Positions 27,025 through 37,202 of a stretch of 64,000 nt of DNA are shown here, one piece after another. Both the position numbers and the translations under genes were made by a program. Origin of the DNA: Laetiporus sulphureus 93-53 (taxonomy: Eukaryota > Basidiomycota > Agaricomycetes > Polyporales > Laetiporaceae). The first letter of the stretch is position 1; the number at the start of each line of letters is the position of its first letter. The DNA is taken from the NCBI RefSeq assembly GCF_001632365.1, contig NW_024468522.1:376910-440909 (forward strand), given 5' to 3'. The notes beneath the pieces were generated by a model, which did no database searches, was not told the DNA's origin, and saw nothing but the letters and a program-made list of their open reading frames with translations.

Positions 27025-27766
27025 GGTAAGCTGGGCTCTCACCGGGCCCACTGAAAATGCGTGAGTGGCCGACAGTTACGGCTAGCGCCCAAGTTCGAGG
27101 CGATTTCGCGAGCCGCGCGTTTGTATGATAGGCGCATGGTATTGTACGGGAAAGAAGGAAATCAGTGTGAGTCATCCCATGGGCTCGGACACAAACGCTC
27201 ACCTGAAGAGCTTGTTGCGATGCGGCACTTCACACCTGATCATTACTCAGTCGCAACGACTTCGCAAATAAGCGAGACTGGTTCCGGAATTTACTGACGT
27301 ACCAGTAGCGACTCGACGGTCGATGAATAACAACGTAATCGTACCAAGTTGAGGAATCGTCTGGCGGTCCCCGAAGTGTAAAGTCGCTTAACGCCCCAGT
27401 GGCAGTCGCAGCGCAGGGTACAACAGCCACATGTGCCGGTTGCAAGTTGTTCGAATACCCGGACTCGAGTCGAAACGCATCAGCACATTAAAGGTGCCAA
27501 ATTACACAAGAGGTGAGACATCGTGAGCTGTTGCGTACGTATGCTTTCACACCTATCCGACTAATAGTATGCAAAAGTATGCCAGAGCTTCACGTTGAGC
27601 CTCAGTCACCGCTACCAGGCCGCTGATGTGTCCTATACCGCTCGATTGACTGCCAACAGGGCATTGCGGTGAATCGAGTGCTGCCATTACTCCTAGTCGA
27701 AGTAAAACATTTCTATGCACATTGCACACTGACGACTGATCCTCGGAAGTGATAAATAGGGTGAAC
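27025..27766. other. Intergenic region upstream of Sin3 copy A
   Basis: No gene recognised in about 740 bp. It ends at the 5' target duplication of the inserted LINE element. Confidence 0.4.
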
Positions 27767-27780
27767 GGAAGATGCGCTAC
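27767..27780 (+). repeat. Target site duplication, 5' copy
   Basis: The 14-mer GGAAGATGCGCTAC here is repeated exactly at 29970-29983. The two copies bracket the LINE element. Confidence 0.85.
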
Positions 27781-27781
27781 C

Positions 27782-29293
27782 ATGGATCTTGAACCGCAAC
27801 CACCATCTCCTTCCGCTAGCGCCGGGGGCTCGTCCTCCTCGTCAACGGAACTCGTGCACACAGACTACACCCCCAAACTTACACTAGCTGTCCGACAGGC
27901 CTTACGGCAATGGCAGGTTCAGGGACCCTCTGAGCTGCTCACTGACATCGACTCTGTGATCGATGCCGCCTTTGCGATTCATCAGGCAGTGCTTCAAGTC
28001 GTCGGCCGTGCCGAGCTGTTGAACCGAAACAACACTGCCCTGGACGATCTCCATAAACAGCGTCTTAGAGCTGTCGTGGACAAGTACCACCCCCCCTTCT
28101 TCAACTCACACCATCGACCAGCACCCACCCCTGTCCTATCCCCCCCTCCGACCACTGGACCCGACCTCACCGCGGCCCTCCAGGACCTTCGCTCCGCCCT
28201 CGATGCCAGGCTCGATGCCTTGGAGACTCGAATGGCGACTGCGGCCCCCCCGCCGCAGGCGAAGGCTCCCCCTCCTCCCAAACCTCAGGTACGTGGCACT
28301 CCCAAAAAGCGCTCGTACGCGGCGGCAGCCGCCCCTTCTCGTCCGGCTCCTCCCGTGACGACTCCGAACCCACCCGCTCCCCCGAAGGCTCACAGACCCA
28401 AGCACACCCCCGAGCCCTTGAGGTATGTGGTTCGCTTTGCTGGCTCCGCGCCGGCACACCTGCTTCAGACGCCCCCCGCCCAACTTGTCAGCGTGGTTAA
28501 CGCAGCACTGGCTGCGATACCGACTGCTGGAGGACTGGCTGCACTCGCGGCCTACCCGAGCTCCTCTGGCAACATCGTCCTGGCTTTTCCCGCTACCACC
28601 TCATACCGTCGCATTGACGAACACCTCCCGACCCTTCGTGCTGCCCTCAAGCTCGACCCGACACAACACGTCTCCAGGGACGTCAAGTGGTCTCGGATCC
28701 TCATAGGCAATGTCAGCACCAGGACAGCTCCAGGCGATGCTGTCCACTCGACGTCGACTCTGTCGACCGAGCTCGTGAAGAACCCTGCGCTTGCGCGCCT
28801 CCGCATCACCCAACCTCCGCGCTGGGCACGTCGACCTGAGCAAATCGACGGTGCTCGCTCGTCCGTGGTCCTCGGATTCGAAGACCCGGATGGCTCCGTC
28901 CTCACTGCCCTCCTTCAGACCCCCCTCTTCGCTTTCGGTACTCCCGTCACCACGTCGCGCTGGCGTGATAAGCCACGCCTCCGGCAGTGTACGAGGTGCT
29001 GGGGCCTCAGCCACCTCTCTGCAGGCTGTACGAAGCCACCCCGGTGCTGTGTGTGCGCCGGCCGCCATCTCGAATTGGTGCACCGCGCTCGGTGCGCCAT
29101 GTGCGCGAAGGAGAATCGCGCCGCCTCAGACCCTTGCGCTCACGCACGCTGCATGAACTGCCGTGGTCTCCACCACGCCGACTCCGACCAGTGCCCCAAA
29201 CGCACCGCTTTCCGGAACGCTGGCCCCGCTCCGACCTCCTCTCTCGAGCGCCCCATGCTGCCCGCTGCTGGCGACTCTGATGTTGCCATGTAG
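27782..29293 (+). CDS. LINE ORF1, Gag-like zinc-knuckle protein
   Basis: Uninterrupted 503 codons from the ATG at 27782. The N-terminus is Ser/Pro-rich, followed by a short coiled-coil-like segment (DLTAALQDLRSALDARLDALE) and an Ala/Pro-rich linker. The middle (LRYVVRFAGSAP onward) resembles an RNA-binding fold. The C-terminus has a series of Cys/His knuckles, the clearest being CTRCWGLSHLSAGC (C-x2-C-x4-H-x4-C), then CCVCAGRH and CMNCRGLHHADSDQC. ORF1 proteins of this kind coat the element RNA. The intact frame shows the insertion is young. An upstream in-frame start in host flank would be an artefact. Confidence 0.8.
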   Translation: MDLEPQPPSPSASAGGSSSSSTELVHTDYTPKLTLAVRQALRQWQVQGPSELLTDIDSVIDAAFAIHQAVLQVVGRAELLNRNNTALDDLHKQRLRAVVDKYHPPFFNSHHRPAPTPVLSPPPTTGPDLTAALQDLRSALDARLDALETRMATAAPPPQAKAPPPPKPQVRGTPKKRSYAAAAAPSRPAPPVTTPNPPAPPKAHRPKHTPEPLRYVVRFAGSAPAHLLQTPPAQLVSVVNAALAAIPTAGGLAALAAYPSSSGNIVLAFPATTSYRRIDEHLPTLRAALKLDPTQHVSRDVKWSRILIGNVSTRTAPGDAVHSTSTLSTELVKNPALARLRITQPPRWARRPEQIDGARSSVVLGFEDPDGSVLTALLQTPLFAFGTPVTTSRWRDKPRLRQCTRCWGLSHLSAGCTKPPRCCVCAGRHLELVHRARCAMCAKENRAASDPCAHARCMNCRGLHHADSDQCPKRTAFRNAGPAPTSSLERPMLPAAGDSDVAM

Positions 29294-29632
29294 GGGCGAG
29301 TGCGACTTCATTTCCACCACGTTCCTTCCTTCTTCTTTTTTAGCGCCCCCCGTCCGCTCCCCTCCGTCACCACAAGGCATGCCCGCACCGAATACGGGGT
29401 CAACATGCCGGCGTAGCAACACTTAAACGCAGGGGATCAGCTTTTATCCAGCCTGCTGCGTGGTAGGGTTCGCCGCGCGTCACCCATTCATTCTGTCGAT
29501 TCCCTCATTACCTTCCTTCCGCCCCGACATCTCTTTGGCTGCCAACTCACTCCGCCCTTCGGCCCGCCGTCGTGCAATTCACTAACCCTGGTCCAGCCGG
29601 CTCCCCCTCAATGTTCAACTGGTCACCATGCC

Positions 29633-29967
29633 NNNNNNNNNNNNNNNNNNNNNNNNNNNNNNNNNNNNNNNNNNNNNNNNNNNNNNNNNNNNNNNNNNNN
29701 NNNNNNNNNNNNNNNNNNNNNNNNNNNNNNNNNNNNNNNNNNNNNNNNNNNNNNNNNNNNNNNNNNNNNNNNNNNNNNNNNNNNNNNNNNNNNNNNNNNN
29801 NNNNNNNNNNNNNNNNNNNNNNNNNNNNNNNNNNNNNNNNNNNNNNNNNNNNNNNNNNNNNNNNNNNNNNNNNNNNNNNNNNNNNNNNNNNNNNNNNNNN
29901 NNNNNNNNNNNNNNNNNNNNNNNNNNNNNNNNNNNNNNNNNNNNNNNNNNNNNNNNNNNNNNNNNNN
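29633..29967. other. Assembly gap (335 N)
   Basis: Run of N inside the LINE element. Any open frame drawn across it is meaningless. Confidence 1.
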
Positions 29968-29969
29968 AA

Positions 29970-29983
29970 GGAAGATGCGCTAC
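29970..29983 (+). repeat. Target site duplication, 3' copy
   Basis: Exact second copy of the 14-mer at 27767-27780. It ends 44 bp upstream of the tRNA-Ala gene. Confidence 0.85.
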
Positions 29984-30027
29984 TCGCAAGCATTTTATAT
30001 TATATAAAACAGACATTGCCCTGTTAC

Positions 30028-30109
30028 GGGCATGTGGTGTAGTTGGTTATCACGCTCGCTTAGCACGCGCGATTGCGAGAGGGGTCCGGTTCGATCCCGG
30101 ACATGTCCA
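30028..30109 (+). tRNA. tRNA-Ala (anticodon AGC) with an 8-nt intron
   Basis: A full cloverleaf can be drawn. The acceptor stem is GGGCATG/CATGTCC (seven pairs, one G-T) and the D stem is GTG/CAC. The anticodon stem is CTCGC/GCGAG, with anticodon AGC at 30062-30064. The T stem is TCCGG/CCGGA around TTCGATC, and the discriminator is A. Eight extra bases (CGCGCGAT, 30066-30073) sit just after the base 3' of the anticodon, the standard place for nuclear tRNA introns. The B box GGTTCGATCCC is canonical. Confidence 0.93.
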
Positions 30110-30110
30110 G

Positions 30111-30114
30111 TTTT
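30111..30114 (+). terminator. RNA polymerase III terminator
   Basis: TTTT directly after the tRNA-Ala discriminator base, the usual Pol III stop signal. Confidence 0.7.
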
Positions 30115-30208
30115 GCTGCAATAAACCATAATGCTCTCACGTGACATGGAGAAGTGGCGCAGAGCATCACTGGCGTACCGCGTTTCGTCGTTGTTCAGCA
30201 CTGCGACG

Positions 30209-31923
30209 ATGTCTACTCCTCCAGTCGCGGCGGCGGCGCAGCCCAATCCTCTTCTCAATGCACCGAAACCTGAGCGACCATCGGCAGGGTCGCGCATGCC
30301 CTCGCTAAATGAACTCGCCGCACGCATCAACCTCAACCCAGGCAGCAACCCTGCTTCCGCTGCATCGCGGCCTCGTCTCGCTGCTGCGTTGCTCCGAACA
30401 GGTTCTCAGAGCTCACTCTCATCTACAGCGGCCTCAGTGGCCGATTCTATCACCGTAAACCCTCCAGGATCTCGCTCTGTCTCCCCCGCCAGTCTGTCGA
30501 CATCACCTCCTGGTAGTCTTTCGACCACCCCGGTACCCAGTGATGCTGGACAAGGCGAGCCGATCACAAATGAGCGGCTCGAGAAGCATAACAAGGAGAC
30601 GGACAAGAAGGACAAGTTGATTCCGGGCTACAAGAATATTCCTAGCCTGGACGCGATCACTGCCCGTATGGCGAAGACGCGCTCATTGAGTGTCGATGGC
30701 ACTGCGAAGCCTCCTGAGGCGGAGACGATCGAGGACCCAAAGACTCCTGGGCTGCGTATCAAGGCTCCTGAGCACCCTCTTGAACATGCATGGTACGTAA
30801 TGCTATCGATTGATGCGCCTTGGGTGGCCATATCCGTATATCAGCGTCTTCCGTTTCTGTAATGATCGATTAAAGCGCCGCGAGGACGAGAACTCGCTTC
30901 GCCCACGCGATAGTGTTGGCGGCGGGCGGATAAAATCTCAGAAACATTCAATTCGTGTTTATTGTTGCCAGAATGGCATATGTTCCCCTGAAAGCCCGAT
31001 TATAATCATTGATTGCTCTGTATGTACCCGTGTCCCAACCGCATTGACACCGCCTTCCTTGCAGGACTATATTTCATGATACGAAATCCAAGATGCCATT
31101 TACTCCTGCATCTGCCACAGCCAACCCCGATAACGCAAAGAGCGCGGGCATGGACCCTCCGCCGAGCGCTACGCATTTTCAACCTCCCGACACTGACGAG
31201 TACGAGGCGGGTCTGACCGTGATTGGCGAATTCGACACGGTCGAGTCGTTCTGCAAGTATTTCAACTGGCTGAAGCCGCCGTCGCGGCTCGAGCGCAACT
31301 CGAACTACCACCTCTTCAAATCGGGCATCAAGCCGATGTGGGAGGACCCGGCGAATGCGAACGGTGGAAAATGGGTGCTCACGATGAAGAATAACCCGCA
31401 ATTGCTGGACCGCTGCTGGAGCTGGCTCGCGATGGCCCTCGTCGGCGAGGATTTGGATGAGGGCGATGAGATTTGTGGAGCGGTAGTGAGCTTGAGGAGT
31501 AAGGTTGACAGAATCCAGCTGTGGACGCGCAGCAAGGACGACGTGGAGAAGATCAATGGGATCGGGAGGAAAATGGTGAAACTGCTTGATGTCTCCGAGG
31601 CAGACGGTATCGGTCTTGAGTTCCAGGTACGTTCTTCTTGCACAATTTACTGCAGATTCTGAGTTGGTCATCGCTTGCAGTACAACAATGATGATCGCCC
31701 GATCCCGAACAAGTTCTTGACGATACAGGCTCTTCCGCAAACGTCCTATCGCTCGTCGTTTCACAACAAGGGCAGCCCTTTGAACGGTCCGGGAGAGCTC
31801 CCTGGCAGTGTTTCTGGTCTTCCCAACGTGGGACCTCCGGGTCCGGGCGGTGCTTTCGCTGGCTTTGGCGTCGGCGGGGGCGGAGTGTTAGGTAATCAGG
31901 GCTGGAGAGGGAAGCGGATGTGA
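30209..31923 (+). CDS. eIF4E-family cap-binding protein, class II (4EHP-like)
   Basis: Exons 30209-30792, 31065-31626 and 31681-31923 give 462 residues. The cap-binding fold runs from about residue 188 (EHPLEHAWTIFHDTKSK) through FHLF-type NSNYHLFKSGIKPMWED, NGGKWVLTMK and WLAMALVGEDLDEGDEICG. The Trp corresponding to mammalian W56 reads Tyr (DEYEAGLTVIG) and W73 reads Cys (VESFCKYF). Tyr at W56 is the hallmark of class II (4EHP/eIF4E2), which usually represses translation. A roughly 35-residue insert follows the HAWTIF strand. The N-terminal 185 residues are Ser/Pro-rich and disordered, and the C-terminus is Gly-rich. The first intron (272 nt) is long. An in-frame ATG at 30131 is possible, but it lies almost at the tRNA, so I chose 30209. 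Confidence 0.9.
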
Positions 31924-32639
31924 GATATGCATACTGTAGCGGATTTCATCTGTGATGATTGTACTTGATATCGCGCACGGACGATTGGGATCAGTTCAGA
32001 GGAAGTTGCAGAGGCAAATGTCAGTAGTGATGTATGAGCTACGTTGGAGCTATCCGAATATTTTCACGGTAGTTCGTGGATCAAATTGTGATTCTCTTGA
32101 GTTTCTGCTCTGCCTGATGGGCCTGTCGGTTTAGTTGCATGAATGCCACATCTCAAAAGGCGACGAATGTCCTCCCAACATATATTTGATGGCTCGGTAA
32201 AAGCAGAGCTAGGCAATCGATGCAGGCATAGCCTTCGGAACTTTAGTAAACTCATATTTGGAGCTATAGAAATTAGCTCTAATGCGACTAGTAGTCGATG
32301 GTTCTTAACATTATCGGCAGAGATCCTGGCATGAGCTGTCCATGCACAGTCGGGCAAATGAGGCTAGCTTAATTAAGCACTCAGAGAGAGTAATGTTTGA
32401 GTATGTATGAAGAAGACGAGGAACGGTCTGTGGCGCGTGAAGGTGAAGACACCGGGCACGTGCATCAGCAAAAAGTGTTCCGCTATGTAGCGCGCACCCA
32501 ACGCCACATAGCGCCCATAGCTTCCGTAGCACGGTCCCTGCTATGTAGCCCTCAGTAGGTCTATATCACCTACTAATGATGCTGCCCGTGCAATGTAGTG
32601 GTAAGTTGGACCAAGGTATGGCTTCATAGTCGATATAGG
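31924..32639. other. Intergenic region with short inverted repeats
   Basis: No gene recognised. From 32481 there is a hairpin-like motif (CTATGTAGCG, 9-nt spacer, CGCCACATAG) related to sequence near 38087, and then ATGTAGCC-type repeats up to the LTR-like copy at 32640. Confidence 0.4.
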
Positions 32640-32853
32640 TCTAGGAAATATCGCTGCGGCCCTGGTGTTAGCCAGCTACCATCTTCCTGTCTCGTGGGCG
32701 TGAGGAGTGAGAGGCCGATTAGGGCTACAAATGATAGTAGGGAGTAGCTACTATAGGTGAGTATATGTACACTTCCCGTAGTCGTTCGCTCCGTTCTCAG
32801 GTACCGCCCTGCAACGTGTTTCACCTGTCGTCCCTCCCGACGTGTAAGCAACA
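32640..32853 (+). mobile_element. Diverged solo-LTR-like relative of the 38.3 kb element
   Basis: The sequence starts TCTAGGAAAT, contains GTGTTAGCCAGC, GAGTGAGAGGC and CGTCCCTCCCGACG in the same order as the 270-bp LTRs at 38335 and 39081, and ends CAACA. It is shorter and clearly diverged. No flanking target duplication was seen. Confidence 0.6.
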
Positions 32854-33214
32854 ATTCTCCCTTCTGTTATGACATCATTGAATAGTGATTCATTTCAACC
32901 ACTGCTAGGGTATCTATATACAATATAATGCATGAGAATGGGCAGGTAAATGCTTATGAGTTGAGCATGGTAGCAGGAAGAGCGCCAGTTGTCAGACAGA
33001 CTGCCGCTCAGCGCTCAAGTTGCACTGCCTGCTGTCAAATGCGCGCTTAACGTGGCACCACTTTCAATTATGGAAGTACGTCTGCCTTTTGGAGCGGCAC
33101 TTAAGTCACGTTGACAATGTCGTACATAAAATTTTCGCTCTTCGAGTCGTTCTTCTCAAACTCCTCCCACCACTCTTTCCTACCGTGGCTCACCCAGCTC
33201 TCCCAATGGACCGC

Positions 33215-33840
33215 TCATGTAGTAGTCCCATGCGCATTGGCCGTGGCCGTGGCCAGCCGAGTTGCCGAGTGCAGCTCATCTGCCTTTTTGTCAGGGCACT
33301 GACAGGCCAGGTGCCCGACCGTCCCGCGGATGTAGCACGCACGCGTCTTCTTCGCGCTGGCTGTGCTCACCTTCTCTGTCCTCCGGTGAGTGGTCGGCAT
33401 CTTGCTTTTCATCTGGCTGACTCGCACTTCCTCATTCAGGGCCATTGCAGAAACCTTATCGACGGTCCATTGACGTCCATTCGTCGCGGTCGACCTCATC
33501 AAGTTTCGCCTCTGCACGGACAAGCACCGCTTTAAGACCCAAGATGAAGACTACCATCTTGAACTTGTCTGGCACCTCCTCCCCGATCGACCCCAGCGCC
33601 CTCACCAGCCCCTTGGCCCTCCCAGTCCACTCTTGCACCGTTTCCTTGGTGCGCATCTCCGCCCACAGCAGCTCCTGCAACCGTGTGATTTCTGCCGTTA
33701 ACCTCCTGCTCATGTGGATGTCCTTCAAGACGATTCAGATCGCCTTCCAGTGGGGCCACAGTGGTCTTGGACATGTTCGAATTGCTCGACATCCAAGCGC
33801 AGGACGATCTCTACCTTCACGCACCTCATGTCGTGGGGAT
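33215..33840 (-). pseudogene. Copia-type gag fragment (UBN2-like), broken
   Basis: Two overlapping minus-strand frames carry gag blocks. One has LQELLWAEMRTKETVQEW and LVRALGSIGEEVPDKF, which match the pattern of copia gag (UBN2). The other has CYIRGTVGHLACQCP, a CCHC knuckle whose second Cys is now Arg. A frameshift separates them and stops interrupt the N-terminal part. No protease, integrase or LTR was found nearby, so this is an old fragment. Confidence 0.65.
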
Positions 33841-34076
33841 TCCGATCCTTCTTCGTCTTCTCTGATGCAATGCACCTTGCTCACCCCCCGTCCGACACCC
33901 ACGTGACTGTGGGATGATTATGTCTGACGCGCTGGCATGGACTTTGTGGTGCGTTTTAATGTCGAAGGAGGATGTACATTCGGAGATTACAAAGTGTTCA
34001 TTATAGAGGTTGAATAAAAATCGTACATATGAGTAAGACTAGTGATAGTGTAATGAGAGAGGGCCCAAGTCTAGTA

Positions 34077-37000
34077 TTATGTATCTCTGTCTTGTGCACG
34101 AGGACGGCTACGGTAATACATTGCATTTGAGGTGCTGCGCTCCCAAGTATTCGGCGGAGCACTGCCTTCTCTTGTTGAATTCAGACGCCTCTCCCTGCTT
34201 AAGCAGTTCTCGGCAAGCCGAAGGAATCCCGCACCGTCGCGCTCGAGTGTCTGTAACATTCTTTGGTCCTGGAATTGTATCTGGTACTCAAGCCCATCAG
34301 CAAAATCCTCTAAATCGCTCTGTAAAAGTTGCTCGCCCAAAAGTACTATGTTCCCAGCTATCCACAAGATCCTCCCCATCAAATTCGTCTTCGGTGTCAG
34401 CATTTTCGAGGCTGCAGTCTGTGAGTGCTGTGTTGTCGGTCTTTTCCAGTCCAGCAAATGACGCAGCATGATCAGCAGGATCAACGTCAAGTGGAATTAG
34501 AGATGGGTGAGCCCAAAACGGCGTTGTGCGATTGCGTGTGACCTCAAGGAAGAATGTCGGCTGCACTGGATGTACGGATTGGACGAGATGTTTGCAGAGC
34601 AGGAACCGGCTTTTACTAAAAGCGGGGCAAGCGCACACCCATTTGCGCGCGTCAGGGCGGTAATTGTGCAACTCGCGATCGCCGTCGATTGTCTTGTTCG
34701 TCAGCTGCTTCCAAATGGTCTTGAATGCTTTTCGCCATGTTGGAAGGCCGCGATATCGTCCGACATTGTTGAGCATGAGATCAAGCTTGCGATAATAGGT
34801 AGGCGCTAGCTTGCGGACTAAGATGTATATGAGCAGATCAATGCGAGGTTTGTGGAATTGATGCAAGAAATCCTTCTTAAGCCGCCGCCAACTGTTCATA
34901 TCAACGATATGGTCAGTTCTCCAGAATGCCTCAAAGAATATATGCTTACTGGCTTTCCACGAGCATGGTTGTCTTTAATCTGGGAATGAGATGATAGGCA
35001 GACCGCGCCCAGAGGTCCCAGCGGCCAGGCCGATACCAGTTCTCCCATAGGTACGCCCATAGCTCTCGTAGATCATGTTCCACACAGTAGTGATACATTT
35101 GCTTTACAGCCCAGGTGCGTATCGCCGATGCGCTCGGAGCGCAGTAGCCAGGAATCAAGGGATGAGCGCACAGGTGCCCTTCCATCATATCGACGATGCA
35201 GGTGCGGTGTTCTAGAGGACAGAAACATCGTTGAGGATTGTCAGCAGCAGGTTCATGTGCCGGACTGGGTAAGTCATGCTGATTGTTCTCGTCTGTGTTG
35301 TCCTGCTGATGCCTTGCAGGAATGACGATATGCAGCTTCTCCGTGGAAGGGAGCTTGAACACATGCGGCAGCTGGCCAGAAGTACTGTTCTCGACCATTC
35401 TTCGTGTCACTTGGGGGTGGGTACGGCCTGGAATGGTGATGTGAAGCGCAACCGGATCATCGCAGCCTGTTTCGGAGGCTGGGGGCTGCACAGACTGTTC
35501 AGGTATGCCGTCTTCATTTTCACTGTGGTCAGGCTGGTCGAGAGGAGCGAAGGTAATGTCAATGAATGGGAATTCCGCACACGTGTGGGCTGGGTGATAT
35601 GGAGTTGTCGATAGCTTCGTCTTCGACAGCCGCTCACGGACTGCCTTCCTGAGATGCCACCAGCAGAGCTGGATCTTTGTAGTCCAGACTTTTCGCACCA
35701 TGCCAATCTCCGACATATCTTTGTCCACATGCACAAATTCTGGTCTTATGCCGTATGTATCTCGGATTGCCCGAGCCCATGCCTCCAGCGCTTTTGTGCG
35801 CTTCCCGATGTCAATAGCATTTGCAGTCGACAGGAGGCAGTACGACAGGGGAAACCCTGAATTATCGTGCTCTGCAAGCGCAGTATAGAGTTCAAGGTTC
35901 TTGGAATTGGTATTATCTAACAGAACAGTCTCACATTGGCATGCGGCATTCACTTATCAGCCATGATTACTCACAGGTCGCATCAATGCCGATTTCCACC
36001 ACCATATCCTTCAATGGCCCCGCAACGTGCTTCATACCCCAGCATAGTTGTTCGATGTCCTCCGCCGGTGCCACAGCCAGGACGTCAACGTCATTTTTGT
36101 ATTCCTCAAGCAGTAATCCTGCAGAAGGTATTTGCAAATTATCTCTCTTCCAGTATCCTTGACTCATTTCCGTCCATGCATTGTGAACTTGTGCTGCGCT
36201 GATGTGACCGAACTTGCCTTGGACTTGTTGTATCAGGTTGCTCAGTGTGGCCCATTCCAGATTGTCGCGGATAATCTGTATAGCTTCGGCAGGGAGTGAG
36301 ACATCGTAATAAGGTTTGTGACGGTAATGATGCTCAAGTCGGATGCGGATTTGCTGACACTTGTTATCGGCTTGGCAACACATAATGAAAAGGCGACTCC
36401 GGCATGCGAATCTATGCATGCCCAGAGTCTCTCGATGTTTGGCTTCCGCCTTCTGACTTGGCCATGCTTTCTGCTTGCGTTGCCTGTCTTGGCTGCACCA
36501 CAGGCGCGTTTTATGGCCATTCTTGATCCTCGGGTGGTCCTTCACCCTGATTTGTTGTCAACGGTTGTTAACGGCATATGCAAACTCCATACGTACGTGA
36601 AGCGATACCCAGTGGCTCTCCAAATCTCATGAGTGGTCATTTGAATGCGTTCTCGATTGCTGACAACAGGATCAATCGGGATGGTATAGGACGCATCAAA
36701 TGAGACTCTCTGGGAATGTTTAAAAGCATTCCTGAGTGCGTCAAACAGTGCTTGTGCATTGTCGAAGTTCACAGCAGTTGCCTGTTGCATTATCATAGAC
36801 AGCATGTAAGTTCTTCCAATAGATACTCCAGTTATAATGCCGCACCATAGCTGCATCAGATTCCTCGTCAGAGCTACACTTGTTCTTGTCTGATTCTGCC
36901 CCCTCCATGACGCCCACAGGTATCTCCTTCTTCATTCCACCATGACCTTCACTCACTGACTGAGGACCTTCGCTTTTATGAGATGTTGTATGGGGCTTTT

Positions 37001-37202
37001 TCCCTGCATAGGACTGTCCGGAAGTTGCTTGAGAGCTGGGATCGACACCTTCCCTCTCACGCTTGCGCTTGCGCTGCTCAGCGCGGGCTTTACGATCCCG
37101 TTCTCGGCACTTTTCACATGTCTTCTTGTCAAAGTCAGGAGGCAATAGATTTTTGCATGAGGAATGAGAGCAGACTTTCGGCAGTGTGTCCAAGAGGTCC
37201 AT
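34077..37202 (-). CDS. Mutator-like (MULE) transposase with SWIM zinc finger
   Basis: Six exons (37202-36846, 36781-36597, 36546-35975, 35916-34950, 34891-34366, 34319-34077) join in frame to 949 residues with no internal stop. The N-terminus has a Cys cluster (CSHSSCKNLLP, CEKCRERD) and a basic tract. The MULE catalytic core has GIDATYNTN (first Asp) and FVHVDKDMSEI (second Asp), followed by CWWHLRKAVRERL. A SWIM finger, CACPAFSKSRFLLCKH, lies near residue 780. The C-terminus ends in a TW-x-n-MYYR pattern that I associate with fungal MULE-type proteins. The last intron is only 46 nt. The intact coding capacity suggests recent activity or domestication. I could not find terminal inverted repeats. 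Confidence 0.83.

Larger units (their letters stand above)
27781..29969 (+). mobile_element. Non-LTR (LINE-type) retrotransposon, interior lost in assembly gap
   Basis: The element lies between exact 14-bp direct repeats, carries a Gag-like ORF1 with CCHC knuckles and no LTRs, and ends in AA before the 3' duplication, as expected for target-primed insertion. After ORF1, about 335 bp lead toward a probable ORF2 (a MFNWSP start lies just before the gap), but 335 N replace the rest. The reverse transcriptase and endonuclease are therefore not visible. The gap is probably much longer than 335 bases in reality. The 5' end starts two bases before the ORF1 ATG, so the copy may be 5'-truncated. Confidence 0.75.

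Noticed and set aside
27430..27470. Possible tRNA around a TTCGAAT sequence
   Set aside because: No acceptor or anticodon stem can be formed around it.
29547..30131. Open frames spanning the run of N
   Set aside because: They are created by undetermined bases and carry no information.
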